Below are positions 1 to 5,572 of a stretch of 37,373 nucleotides of DNA, piece by piece (position 1 is the first letter of the stretch; the number at the start of each line of letters is the position of its first letter). Both the position numbers and the translations under genes were made by a program. Origin of the DNA: a virus; the IMG/VR virus record IMGVR_UViG_3300006920_000103, positions 1 to 37,373 of that record, one strand, 5' to 3'. A model generated the notes under the pieces. The model was not told the DNA's origin. It was given only the letters and a program-made list of their open reading frames with translations, and did no database searches.

Positions 1-6
1 AGAGAC

Positions 7-105
7 ATGATGTTATTCACAGGTGAACAGATGAGGTGGCTAGTTTACAAAGATAAGGTGGTATATTTAGATTATGAACATCATCAAACTACCAGAACAC
101 CTTAA
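7..105 (+). CDS. tiny peptide with EQMR motif
   Basis: A 32-residue open frame starts at one of two tandem ATGs (7 and 10) and ends at TAA 103-105. It reads MMLFTGEQMRWLVYKDKVVY and continues to a His/Thr-rich tail. No domain is recognised. The segment FTGEQMRWLV resembles LTDEQMRYLV in the 25-residue frame at 32947, which is the main reason to believe it. It overlaps the next gene by about 30 bases. Function is unknown. Confidence 0.4.
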   Translation: MMLFTGEQMRWLVYKDKVVYLDYEHHQTTRTP

Positions 106-190
106 AGACAAAGCAAACAGATACGTAGAGCATGAGCTAAAGTGTGAGATACTTAGCAGAGGGGACACGTGGGTATTAGCTAGTGATTAA
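74..190 (+). CDS. small charged protein, 38 aa
   Basis: An ATG at 74 opens a 38-residue frame beginning MNIIKLPEHLKDKANRYVEH and ending LASD at TAA 188-190. The first half looks like an amphipathic helix. I recognise no family. It overlaps the preceding peptide, and its stop overlaps the GTG start at 183 of the next gene, which suggests translational coupling. Function is unknown. Confidence 0.45.
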   Translation: MNIIKLPEHLKDKANRYVEHELKCEILSRGDTWVLASD

Positions 191-527
191 AGGTATGACA
201 TACGAAACAAAAGACAGTGGGGAGCGAGTAACGTACGAAAGTGGCTTTAATCGGGACGTGGCGCACAACAAGCCGAGGTACGATCTCATTCCACCAGCCT
301 CACTCAAACGACTAGCGGAGGTGTACATGCGCGGTAGTCAGAAGTACGGGGATGACAATTGGAAAAAAGCTAGCTCAGAAGAAGAACATCAGCGCTTTAT
401 TGCCTCAGCCTTTAGACACTTCGAGCAATGGCGTAATGGTGAACGAGATGAAGACCATGCCTACCAAGCCATCTGGAATATCATTGCGTACGAGTGGCAC
501 ATGGATAACAAATCCTATGAAAATTAA
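183..527 (+). CDS. dATP/dGTP diphosphohydrolase N-terminal-like protein (DUF5664 type)
   Basis: This 114-residue protein has the signature of a phage family annotated as dATP/dGTP diphosphohydrolase, N-terminal (formerly DUF5664): KPRYDLIPPASLKRLAEVY at about 30-48, then KYGDDNW near 55-61, an RHFEQW segment near 78-83 and a closing helix AIWNIIAYEW. Members are thought to act on purine deoxynucleotides, but no specificity can be read here. The GTG at 183 overlaps the previous stop; ATG 195 (MTYETK) is an alternative start. The last 11 bases overlap the methyltransferase start at 517. No PurZ-like partner is in the window, so a modified-base pathway is not implied. Confidence 0.7.
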   Translation: MIKGMTYETKDSGERVTYESGFNRDVAHNKPRYDLIPPASLKRLAEVYMRGSQKYGDDNWKKASSEEEHQRFIASAFRHFEQWRNGERDEDHAYQAIWNIIAYEWHMDNKSYEN

Positions 528-1611
528 ACACTACGACTTATTCGCTGGCATCGGAGGTTTCTCTTACGCTTTAGACACAATATTCAATGAACAAAAAAAC
601 GAACACATCTTCTGCGAGTGGGAAACCTTCCCAACAGCCGTCCTCAAAAAGCACTGGCCAGACGCAACATACTATGGCGACATCGCAGACCTTGTTACTG
701 ACACCAACAGCCAGCGAAACAGTAATGGACTTGGAAAAGTTCAAGAAGCGAATGGAGAAGTACCCAAACGGAACGACAATGCCAAATTTAGCAACTCAAA
801 TAGATCAAATGACATCACAATCGTCACAGGAGGCTTCCCCTGCCAACCATTCAGTCACGCTGGACGAAGAAAGGGAACGGCAGATGACCGCTACAAGTGG
901 CCAGAAATGTTTGCAGTCATTAGAAACGTCAGACCAGATTGGGTCATCGCTGAGAATGTTCGAGGCCTCGCTTCTTGGAACGACGGCATGGTTCTCGAAA
1001 CAGTGTGCGCTGACTTGGAAGCAGAAGGTTACGAAGTCAGGCCGTACATTATTCCAGCTTGCAGCAAAGGTGCGCCCCACAGACGAGAACGAGTCTGGAT
1101 TGTTGCACACACCAAGAACATTAATGATAGAGGAAACACCGGAGAACTTTCGAGCGAGGATGAACAGCAAACGTCCGAACGACAGGAAGAACGGACTGCC
1201 AAACTTAGCGGTACAAGTGAGCAGTATGAAAGTGCCACCGTTGCTACTAACGCCGTCAACAGTAGACAGGGGCGAACGAAGCGAGAAAGCAATGGAACAT
1301 CGGATAGCGTATCGCAAGAGTATAGGGCGCAAGACAGTACCTCCAGGGAGCCTGAGCGAGCAATTAGCGACGGGGACGACCACCGACCTTGGAACGCAGA
1401 CTGGCGAGAAGTTGCGCTTGCAACCTGCCATGACGGAGTGGATGATGGGCTTCCCCGAAGGCTGGACGGAGCTACCTATCGAGGAAAACCCACCGACTGC
1501 ATTAGTGCCGCGCAACATCGCAAAGACAGACTAAAGGCATGTGGTAATGCGATAGTACCGCAGGTAGCTATGGAGATATTCAGGGCTATAAAATCTGTGG
1601 ATAACCAATAG
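517..1611 (+). CDS. DNA (cytosine-5) methyltransferase
   Basis: A 364-residue C5-MTase that would transfer methyl from SAM to cytosine. Motifs seen: I (DLFAGIGG, residues 7-14), IV (GGFPCQPFS, catalytic Cys109), VI (ENV, 146-148), VIII (RRERVWIVA, about 189-197) and IX/X (KACGNAIVPQVA, GN at about 343). The frame is open further upstream to 352, but that part overlaps the previous gene and precedes motif I, so ATG 517 is chosen. Residues about 70-100 and 200-310 are hydrophilic, low-complexity Asn/Ser/Thr/Glu/Arg sequence where a target recognition domain would be expected. Those stretches coincide with the well-formed parts of the +1-frame protein at 587-1534. Sequence specificity cannot be predicted. 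Confidence 0.9.
   Translation: MKIKHYDLFAGIGGFSYALDTIFNEQKNEHIFCEWETFPTAVLKKHWPDATYYGDIADLVTDTNSQRNSNGLGKVQEANGEVPKRNDNAKFSNSNRSNDITIVTGGFPCQPFSHAGRRKGTADDRYKWPEMFAVIRNVRPDWVIAENVRGLASWNDGMVLETVCADLEAEGYEVRPYIIPACSKGAPHRRERVWIVAHTKNINDRGNTGELSSEDEQQTSERQEERTAKLSGTSEQYESATVATNAVNSRQGRTKRESNGTSDSVSQEYRAQDSTSREPERAISDGDDHRPWNADWREVALATCHDGVDDGLPRRLDGATYRGKPTDCISAAQHRKDRLKACGNAIVPQVAMEIFRAIKSVDNQ
587..1534 (+). CDS. overprinted phage protein of the 'TPTAS...WMMGFPEGW' type, inside the C5-MTase gene
   Basis: A 315-codon frame lies in +1 relative to the methyltransferase. It carries features I recognise from stand-alone phage proteins of unknown function that often sit beside C5-MTases: a GSSLRMFEASLLG block, CALTWKQK, QLAAKVRPTDENESGLL, and an end AMTEWMMGFPEGWTELP. 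It also has three degenerate repeats starting LLLTPTAS, LLHTPRTL and LLLTPSTV, the first two followed by an RM...NLA.Q(I/V) pattern. The start is uncertain: ATG 587 is the first, but the first 30 residues are low-complexity and ATG 674 (MATSQTLLLTPTAS) is as plausible. No ribosome-binding site is evident. Both frames look constrained, in alternating stretches. Function is unknown. Confidence 0.6.
   Translation: MNKKTNTSSASGKPSQQPSSKSTGQTQHTMATSQTLLLTPTASETVMDLEKFKKRMEKYPNGTTMPNLATQIDQMTSQSSQEASPANHSVTLDEERERQMTATSGQKCLQSLETSDQIGSSLRMFEASLLGTTAWFSKQCALTWKQKVTKSGRTLFQLAAKVRPTDENESGLLHTPRTLMIEETPENFRARMNSKRPNDRKNGLPNLAVQVSSMKVPPLLLTPSTVDRGERSEKAMEHRIAYRKSIGRKTVPPGSLSEQLATGTTTDLGTQTGEKLRLQPAMTEWMMGFPEGWTELPIEENPPTALVPRNIAKTD
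1596..1604 (-). other. DnaA-box-like site
   Basis: TGTGGATAA on the plus strand is a perfect reverse match to the DnaA box TTATCCACA. It lies in the last codons of the methyltransferase. A single box is weak evidence, but the same sequence recurs as an inverted pair at 35679-35708. Confidence 0.35.
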
Positions 1612-1626
1612 TCAACCCTTAACGCG

Positions 1627-1635
1627 TGGTATAGT
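1627..1635 (+). promoter_or_regulatory. extended -10 promoter, leaderless
   Basis: TGGTATAGT is an extended -10 (TGn + TATAGT at 1630-1635). Six bases separate it from the GTG at 1642, which would fall on the predicted +1. No -35 is apparent. Confidence 0.5.
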
Positions 1636-1641
1636 ACAAGA

Positions 1642-2913
1642 GTGAATAAAGAACAAATAATTATCGACGGGTACGAGTCTGGTACGCCAGTTGCCGTTAT
1701 TGCCAGTAATGCACAATGTGGTACAGCCACAGTTAAAAGAGTCGCTAAACGCCTTGGGCTTCAACACCCAGGGCGTTCTGGTGCCAATTCCGAAAATGCT
1801 ATAATAGGTACGGACACAAGCTCTTTGAAAGGAGAAAGTATCATGTCTCGCGAACCGACACATGCAGAACTCAGTGCCTTTCAACGGCACTGTGAAGAAA
1901 ACAACTTGCCCTTCGAGAACTGGAAGGCATTTTGGCACAAAACGAAAGAATATTCCTCACTGTTTGCTAACAAAGCAGCAGAACAGGAGTCAATCGACAA
2001 CCAGGAGATATTCCTTCAGCGGCTACAAAAGGCTGCACCTAAGACAAAGAAATCGCCCGTACCCACTAAGACACTGGCGATTCCTGCAAACTTTGATGTT
2101 CATATCGGCAAGCATTGCGAACTGATACGAACAGGAAACGACTATACCCCTGACAAAGCGGTAAAGCAAGTGTTGGAAGGACAAGCTGCCCTTTACCAGA
2201 TGACAAAACCATTTGGGGTATCAGACATCTTGCTTCCACTAGGAAACGATATTGTACATGTGAACAATAATCGAAACGAGACAACTAACGGAACTCACCA
2301 GGACTCCTACGGTTCTGTTGAGAGCCAAATGTACCTTGCAGCCGAGTTGTACATTCGTTCAATCGAAATGTTTTCTCAGAACCACAACGTCTGGCTTTGT
2401 CACGTACCAAGCAACCACGACAAAGAAACGGGGTGGTCGGTGAGTCAAGCTGTATCAAGATATTTCCAAGGGTCTAAAAACCCGAGGGTTCACGTTCGGG
2501 AAGAGTTAATGAGTCAGCAGTACCGCAAATATTTCGTGTTTGGAGAAAACCTGATCATGCTTCATCACGGGGATATGCGGAAAGAAGAAAAACTACTCGG
2601 CCTTATAACAGCGGAAGCCAGAGAAGCTGTATCAAAAACCAACCGCATCTACGTCTACCAGGGTGACACCCACCACAAAACGCTTTCAAGGCGGGGTGTC
2701 AACTCAGAGGTTGATTTGGAAAAGGATCATTCTGCACTAACTATCATGCGCTCTGGCGGTGAAGCTCGAAACAAACTCTTTGTTGAGACTGTACGTTCAC
2801 CATCACCAGCAGATGACTGGCACTCTAAATCTGCCTTTCTCAACCTCCCAGCGATTGAAATGTTCTTACACAACGAGCAAGCTCAATTTGGACGCTTCAC
2901 TCACTGGTTCTAA
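1642..2913 (+). CDS. phage metallophosphoesterase with N-terminal HTH-like segment
   Basis: A 423-residue protein with calcineurin-like metallophosphoesterase motifs in order: FDVHIGK (D-x-H) near 150, LGNDIVH near 200, the NHD of PSNHDKE near 256, LHHGD near 308 and the GDTHHK near 341. It probably hydrolyses a phosphodiester or phosphomonoester with two metals; the substrate is unknown. The first 45 residues look like a helix-turn-helix (DGYESGTPVAVIASN... TVKRVAKRLGL). Two starts are possible: the leaderless GTG at 1642, and ATG 1843 (MSREPTHAEL) behind a strong AAAGGAGAAA site, which would give a 356-residue form without the HTH. A terminator follows at 2922. Confidence 0.8.
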   Translation: MNKEQIIIDGYESGTPVAVIASNAQCGTATVKRVAKRLGLQHPGRSGANSENAIIGTDTSSLKGESIMSREPTHAELSAFQRHCEENNLPFENWKAFWHKTKEYSSLFANKAAEQESIDNQEIFLQRLQKAAPKTKKSPVPTKTLAIPANFDVHIGKHCELIRTGNDYTPDKAVKQVLEGQAALYQMTKPFGVSDILLPLGNDIVHVNNNRNETTNGTHQDSYGSVESQMYLAAELYIRSIEMFSQNHNVWLCHVPSNHDKETGWSVSQAVSRYFQGSKNPRVHVREELMSQQYRKYFVFGENLIMLHHGDMRKEEKLLGLITAEAREAVSKTNRIYVYQGDTHHKTLSRRGVNSEVDLEKDHSALTIMRSGGEARNKLFVETVRSPSPADDWHSKSAFLNLPAIEMFLHNEQAQFGRFTHWF

Positions 2914-2921
2914 CAACTAAG

Positions 2922-2948
2922 CACCCTCTTAACTGAGGGTGTCTTTTT
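2922..2948 (+). terminator. intrinsic terminator
   Basis: CACCCTC (2922-2928), a six-base loop and GAGGGTG (2935-2941) form a perfect 7-bp stem followed by C and TTTTTT. It ends the metallophosphoesterase unit. Confidence 0.85.
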
Positions 2949-2954
2949 TGTTTA

Positions 2955-2963
2955 TGCTATAAT
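2955..2963 (+). promoter_or_regulatory. extended -10 promoter
   Basis: TGCTATAAT is a perfect extended -10. The predicted +1 is near 2970, only about five bases before the ATG at 2975, so the message would be nearly leaderless. It sits directly after the preceding terminator. Confidence 0.7.
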
Positions 2964-2974
2964 GTCTCTTACCT

Positions 2975-3160
2975 ATGATTATCGGAGATACAGTACGAAT
3001 TACCAAGCCAGACGGCACAGAACACTTATTTCCGGTAGAGACAAAGCAAGACTTGGCGTACTATGAGCGGTTCCCGATTGGAGATTTTACCCTGGATGTA
3101 TTGAGTAAAATCACTATCCACAGTTTTGCAGATAGCAGTTGTGTTTCTTGCGAGGGATAG
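2975..3160 (+). CDS. small protein, 61 aa
   Basis: The protein begins MIIGDTVRITKPDGTEHLFP and ends SSCVSCEG. The opening resembles a small beta-barrel, and a CVSC pair is near the C-terminus, possibly a metal or disulfide site. No family is recognised. The start lies just beyond the extended -10 at 2955 and has no ribosome-binding site. The stop codon TAG overlaps the first base of the structured RNA at 3160. Confidence 0.6.
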   Translation: MIIGDTVRITKPDGTEHLFPVETKQDLAYYERFPIGDFTLDVLSKITIHSFADSSCVSCEG

Positions 3161-3288
3161 TGCTTTACTCTCTGTAACCCCTTGCAGTAAAATTTAACGC
3201 GAGCAGGGGGAGTTCTTGAAGCACATAATGTATTACCTCCGAAGCGCAGCGTGGAAGCTGCTTACTGACCCGCCTAGTGCGGGTTTTG
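3160..3288 (+). ncRNA. candidate structured RNA ending in a terminator
   Basis: The gap after the 61-residue gene folds well by eye. GTGCTT (3160-3165) pairs with AAGCAC (3219-3224). Inside it CCCCTTGC (3178-3185) pairs with GCAGGGGG (3203-3210), eight pairs with one G-U. A hairpin GCAGC/GCTGC (3246-3250/3257-3261) and the terminator at 3268-3287 follow. It is either a stable 3' element of the upstream message or a separate RNA. I do not recognise a known family. Confidence 0.5.
3268..3287 (+). terminator. intrinsic terminator
   Basis: ACCCGC (3268-3273), loop CTAGT, GCGGGT (3279-3284) and a run of T to 3287. It closes the structured region and precedes the next leaderless gene. Confidence 0.75.
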
Positions 3289-3297
3289 TGATAACAT
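3289..3297 (+). promoter_or_regulatory. possible extended -10 promoter
   Basis: TGATAACAT has the TGn extension with a weaker hexamer TAACAT, seven bases before ATG 3305. It matches the leaderless spacing seen elsewhere in the window but is the weakest sequence of the set. Confidence 0.35.
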
Positions 3298-3304
3298 ATA
3301 TACA

Positions 3305-3502
3305 ATGTATAGACGTGAACCAAAGGTACACACTCACAATAAATGGCGCAAGCGATACAAATGCAAGCGCAACAAAGGCGACCATACGTATGAGATAGAG
3401 TACGCAAGTATGCTCCCAGACTGGTGGTGGGATAATAAAAACATCATGGTTTATAAAGAGTGTACCGCGTGTGATAAGCAAGATGTGGAGTTCGTGGAAT
3501 AG
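3305..3502 (+). CDS. small zinc-binding-like protein, 65 aa
   Basis: A basic protein beginning MYRREPKVHTHNKWRKRYKC. Cys20 and a C-terminal CTACDK motif could form a small zinc site, and a WWWDNK segment lies between. Its composition fits the run of small Cys-rich proteins downstream. No ribosome-binding site is present, because the ATG follows a terminator and a -10-like sequence by only a few bases. Function is unknown; nucleic-acid binding is a guess. Confidence 0.55.
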   Translation: MYRREPKVHTHNKWRKRYKCKRNKGDHTYEIEYASMLPDWWWDNKNIMVYKECTACDKQDVEFVE

Positions 3503-3534
3503 TGGATAACTTTAAATAGATTATTTGGTTGGTG

Positions 3535-3540
3535 TATACT
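3535..3540 (+). promoter_or_regulatory. -10 promoter for the Cys-rich operon
   Basis: TATACT follows GTG (GGTGTATACT). The predicted +1 is near 3547, at the start of a long structured leader. A second weaker TATACT occurs near 3599 inside that leader. Confidence 0.45.
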
Positions 3541-3546
3541 ATAGAT

Positions 3547-3700
3547 AGAGATAGTTAGTAGATGGGGGATGCTCTATGGCTAGTGAATAAAACTGCCTAT
3601 ACTATCTGTGAATAGAGATAATCCAGCGGAGCCGCTAAGTTAAAATATCGGGAGCTTGGCAGAGGGTACCGACGGTGTTGGATGTTCCCCACCTACTAAT
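3547..3700 (+). ncRNA. multibranched leader RNA (riboswitch-like candidate)
   Basis: The 228-base gap between genes holds a long-range helix. Bases 3555-3570 pair with 3684-3699 in 15 of 16 positions, including two G-U, with one A-C mismatch at 3562/3692. Inside it are CTCTAT/ATAGAG (3572-3577/3612-3617), AGCG-GAGC-CGCT (3625-3636) and TCGG/CCGA (3648-3651/3669-3672), so a multi-way junction is possible. It ends 30 bases before ATG 3731 and its ribosome-binding site. A four-codon frame (ATG GCT AGT GAA TAA) lies inside. No known family is recognised. Confidence 0.5.
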
Positions 3701-3730
3701 TATCAACCCTGTACCTTGAAAGGACAAATC

Positions 3731-3916
3731 ATGAAAGCAGCATATTGCATTTGGTGTTGGAAGCCTGTCAAGGCACCGGCAAACTACAATAATCGTACTC
3801 AAAAGCTCGTATGCTCACAAGGCTGTCGAGATGCTGAGGCGCAATTCCAAGTCCACAACTCGGACGAAGAAATCAACCGGCGGGCACATTACATTGCCCT
3901 CACGAAAGGAGAGTGA
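3731..3916 (+). CDS. small Cys-rich (zinc-ribbon-like) protein, 61 aa
   Basis: Starts at ATG 3731 behind GAAAGGACAAATC. An upstream in-frame extension to 3656 runs through the structured leader and is not used. The protein has CIWCWKP near the N-terminus and CSQGCRD near 34-40, a classic two-knuckle zinc ribbon. It is the first gene of a tight run of small Cys-rich proteins. The partner is unknown. Confidence 0.7.
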   Translation: MKAAYCIWCWKPVKAPANYNNRTQKLVCSQGCRDAEAQFQVHNSDEEINRRAHYIALTKGE

Positions 3917-3919
3917 CCA

Positions 3920-4063
3920 ATGCGGAAACGCAAACCTAAGTACACTATCACCAGGGCGCAACTTCGGAAGCGTGCAAACCGGCGACTGGTGACGAAGCCA
4001 GCCCGTCAACAAGCGAAACGGGAAATCAACCGTATCGTCTTTGAACTTCACAAAGGAGCGTGA
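3920..4063 (+). CDS. short basic protein, 47 aa
   Basis: A 47-residue, strongly basic protein (MRKRKPKYTITRAQLRKRAN at the start, ending VFELHKGA). The ribosome-binding site AAAGGAGAG lies just upstream and overlaps the previous gene's end. About one residue in three is Arg or Lys, which suits binding to nucleic acid, but no domain is recognised. The next gene starts one base after its stop. Confidence 0.65.
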   Translation: MRKRKPKYTITRAQLRKRANRRLVTKPARQQAKREINRIVFELHKGA

Positions 4064-4064
4064 A

Positions 4065-4238
4065 ATGTCAGACTATGACCGAGCAAGCAAGATTATCAGG
4101 TTCACAACCTGTGCATCAAGCAAGTGTGGCCGAACAATTCCCCAAGTCCTAGCCTTTAAAGCTATGGGCGAGCATTACTGCGATGAGTTTTGTCGCAATG
4201 AAGACTTGGTTCAGCGGCTTCGGGAGAACGGACTATGA
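4065..4238 (+). CDS. small Cys-rich protein, 57 aa
   Basis: Begins MSDYDRASKIIRFTTCASSK and contains CASSKCG and CDEFCRN, a second zinc-ribbon-like arrangement in this operon. The ATG at 4065 follows AAAGGAGCG. The gene overlaps the next by an ATGA junction at 4235-4238. Function is unknown. Confidence 0.7.
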   Translation: MSDYDRASKIIRFTTCASSKCGRTIPQVLAFKAMGEHYCDEFCRNEDLVQRLRENGL

Positions 4239-4432
4239 GCCGTTTTACCATCCATCGCTGTCATATTTGCGGCAAGAACGAGTTTGCCGACAACATGATT
4301 GAATATAACGACCATTGGTTTTGTGGACTTCCCCACAAACTTATCCAGGAAAGGAAAGAAAATGCGGACCTCAACCGTCTTAACATTGATCGCGTTCAGT
4401 TGCGTGCTTTGGGCCGGAGCAGCGAGCAGTGA
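4235..4432 (+). CDS. small Cys-rich protein, 65 aa
   Basis: Begins MSRFTIHRCHICGKNEFADN, with CHIC and a later WFCGLPH supplying possible zinc ligands. It starts in an ATGA overlap with the previous gene. The final third (NRLNIDRVQLRALG) lacks Cys and overlaps the signal peptide region of the next gene for 71 bases, an unusually long overlap for this genome. Confidence 0.65.
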   Translation: MSRFTIHRCHICGKNEFADNMIEYNDHWFCGLPHKLIQERKENADLNRLNIDRVQLRALGRSSEQ

Positions 4433-4736
4433 AGAAATCCCACCACCGACAGAACTGCTTGTGTCAGGCGGCATACTTTGCGACACGGAAGAAGACCTGC
4501 ATATCCTGCTGTCTGGTATCTCGCTCAACGGCGGTGACTGGCCGGATAACCCACCAGCTTCATGTGGTCAATTTGTACCAGAGATGCCGGTGCTGATGAC
4601 GGTCACACCTCTGGAATGGTACGAAACGCCTATGGCAAACGTACTGACTGCACACTTCGTGTATGTCCCTAACGGATGGGAGCAATTCGGTTATCTTGGC
4701 GTCAAGATGAACCAACCCCTAGAACCTACGTTCTAA
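4362..4736 (+). CDS. secreted protein with signal peptide, 124 aa
   Basis: The start is ATG 4362, behind AGGAAAGGAAAG; this places a signal peptide at the N-terminus: MRTSTVL, a hydrophobic core TLIAFSCVLWAGA, and a likely cut before SSEE. The mature part (about 100 residues) has two Cys (GGILCDT and PASCGQ) that may pair. No family is recognised. Export across the host membrane by a phage-encoded protein suggests an envelope or cell-surface role, such as exclusion or inhibition; this is inference. Confidence 0.65.
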   Translation: MRTSTVLTLIAFSCVLWAGAASSEEIPPPTELLVSGGILCDTEEDLHILLSGISLNGGDWPDNPPASCGQFVPEMPVLMTVTPLEWYETPMANVLTAHFVYVPNGWEQFGYLGVKMNQPLEPTF

Positions 4737-4742
4737 AACAAG

Positions 4743-4767
4743 GGAGCGCCACTGTGCGCTCCTTTTT
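4743..4767 (+). terminator. intrinsic terminator
   Basis: GGAGCGC (4743-4749), loop CACTGT, GCGCTCC (4756-4762) and TTTTT. It ends the Cys-rich/secreted protein operon. Confidence 0.85.
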
Positions 4768-4800
4768 CTGTGTATAACTCAATAAAGCTAGTATTTAGGC

Positions 4801-4809
4801 GTGTATAAT
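4801..4809 (+). promoter_or_regulatory. -10 promoter, leaderless
   Basis: GTGTATAAT contains a perfect TATAAT (4804-4809). Exactly six bases separate it from ATG 4816, so the start codon coincides with the predicted +1. Confidence 0.65.
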
Positions 4810-4815
4810 GGGGGC

Positions 4816-5091
4816 ATGAATGAACAAGAGACTTTTGAGAAACTAGTAAGTAGTTTTCGTAAAACAGTGTTAGAAGACGACCATGAAAAGGCTGAATTGA
4901 AACGAGAAATACACAAAGTACGTCAGGATAACAACCACATTAAACAGCAAAACCAACACTTGCTTTGGAGGTTGAACCGACGTGTCACACCTGATGATAT
5001 AAATAAGAACGAAATTTATCTAGTTAATAAAATTGATATTTTAGAAGAAGAAGTACGACGCCTAGAAAAGTATGTTCAAGTTTTACGTTAA
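4816..5091 (+). CDS. coiled-coil protein, 91 aa
   Basis: Begins MNEQETFEKLVSSFRKTVLE. Nearly the whole length is predicted helix with heptad-like spacing of Leu/Ile/Val and many Glu/Lys/Gln, ending ILEEEVRRLEKYVQVLR. ATG 4816 is preferred over an in-frame GTG at 4801 because that GTG lies inside the promoter. Function is unknown; oligomerisation is likely. Confidence 0.65.
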   Translation: MNEQETFEKLVSSFRKTVLEDDHEKAELKREIHKVRQDNNHIKQQNQHLLWRLNRRVTPDDINKNEIYLVNKIDILEEEVRRLEKYVQVLR

Positions 5092-5145
5092 AAATTGACA
5101 CCTACTAAAACTGTGGAAAAGTCAGAAACAGTTTCCTAATCGCGG

Positions 5146-5209
5146 TATAATTGTATATACGGAAGCCGCCTTTAGGACGTTTCCATTTATCAAATCAGCT
5201 CAACGGCTT
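5146..5209 (+). promoter_or_regulatory. promoter -10 and leader hairpin
   Basis: TATAAT at 5146-5151 is followed by a leader of about 65 bases in which AAGCCG (5163-5168) can pair with CGGCTT (5204-5209), next to ATTTTAAAG. It leads into the membrane coiled-coil gene at 5225. A DnaA-like TGTGGAAAA lies just upstream at 5112-5120. Confidence 0.45.
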
Positions 5210-5224
5210 ATTTTAAAGAACAAC

Positions 5225-5548
5225 ATGTATAAATTCATTATAGCAGCAGTCATTGTTGTGGTAATGGGGGTACTGGTATTGAACGCTAAGTACGGTCAAC
5301 CAGTGGAGGTAACAAATACTAAATTGGATATTGGAACATCTACCGTGGAGGCGGTGGATTGTATGAGTGTAGTAGGGGATGAGGACGCTTGTAAGGCAGC
5401 TCAGGACGTTATTGATAGAAAGGCCGCCGAAGCAGAGTTAGAAGCCCTAGAAGCTAATTTTGAGGCTCTGACAGCTACTTATGAAGCAGAAGAAGCAGCG
5501 TACCTAGAAGCAAAGAAACAACTGGAGTTAGAATTGGGAAGCTATTGA
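5225..5548 (+). CDS. membrane-anchored coiled-coil protein, 107 aa
   Basis: One N-terminal membrane segment (FIIAAVIVVVMGVLVLNA, about 4-21) could also act as a signal anchor. A short loop with two Cys (DCMSV and DACKA) follows, then a Glu/Ala-rich helix of about 45 residues ending ELELGSY. The layout is like a spanin or stalk. It ends in TGA 5546-5548. The same frame continues without another stop into the transglycosylase-like domain at 5573, so the two may form one product by readthrough, or be coupled neighbours. Confidence 0.6.
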   Translation: MYKFIIAAVIVVVMGVLVLNAKYGQPVEVTNTKLDIGTSTVEAVDCMSVVGDEDACKAAQDVIDRKAAEAELEALEANFEALTATYEAEEAAYLEAKKQLELELGSY

Positions 5549-5572
5549 AGGAAAGAGGAAAACATCAAGCGA

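Noticed and set aside
352-516. Upstream extension of the C5 methyltransferase frame
   Set aside because: It overlaps the dATP/dGTP-hydrolase-like gene, carries no motif and precedes motif I, which begins naturally after ATG 517.
805-1518. Long antisense frame opposite the C5 methyltransferase (237 codons, minus strand)
   Set aside because: Its composition is that of a shadow of the two plus-strand frames, with no recognisable motif, no promoter and no ribosome-binding site.
183-1611. A Z-genome (2-aminoadenine) modification system
   Set aside because: A dATP/dGTP-hydrolase-like protein is present, but PurZ and other required genes are not in the window; the claim would be unsupported.
5546-5548. 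Recoding of TGA as an amino acid throughout the phage
   Set aside because: TGA appears to end many genes here in tight ATGA overlaps, for example at 4236, 7332, 30607 and 36282. Only one TGA is a candidate for readthrough.
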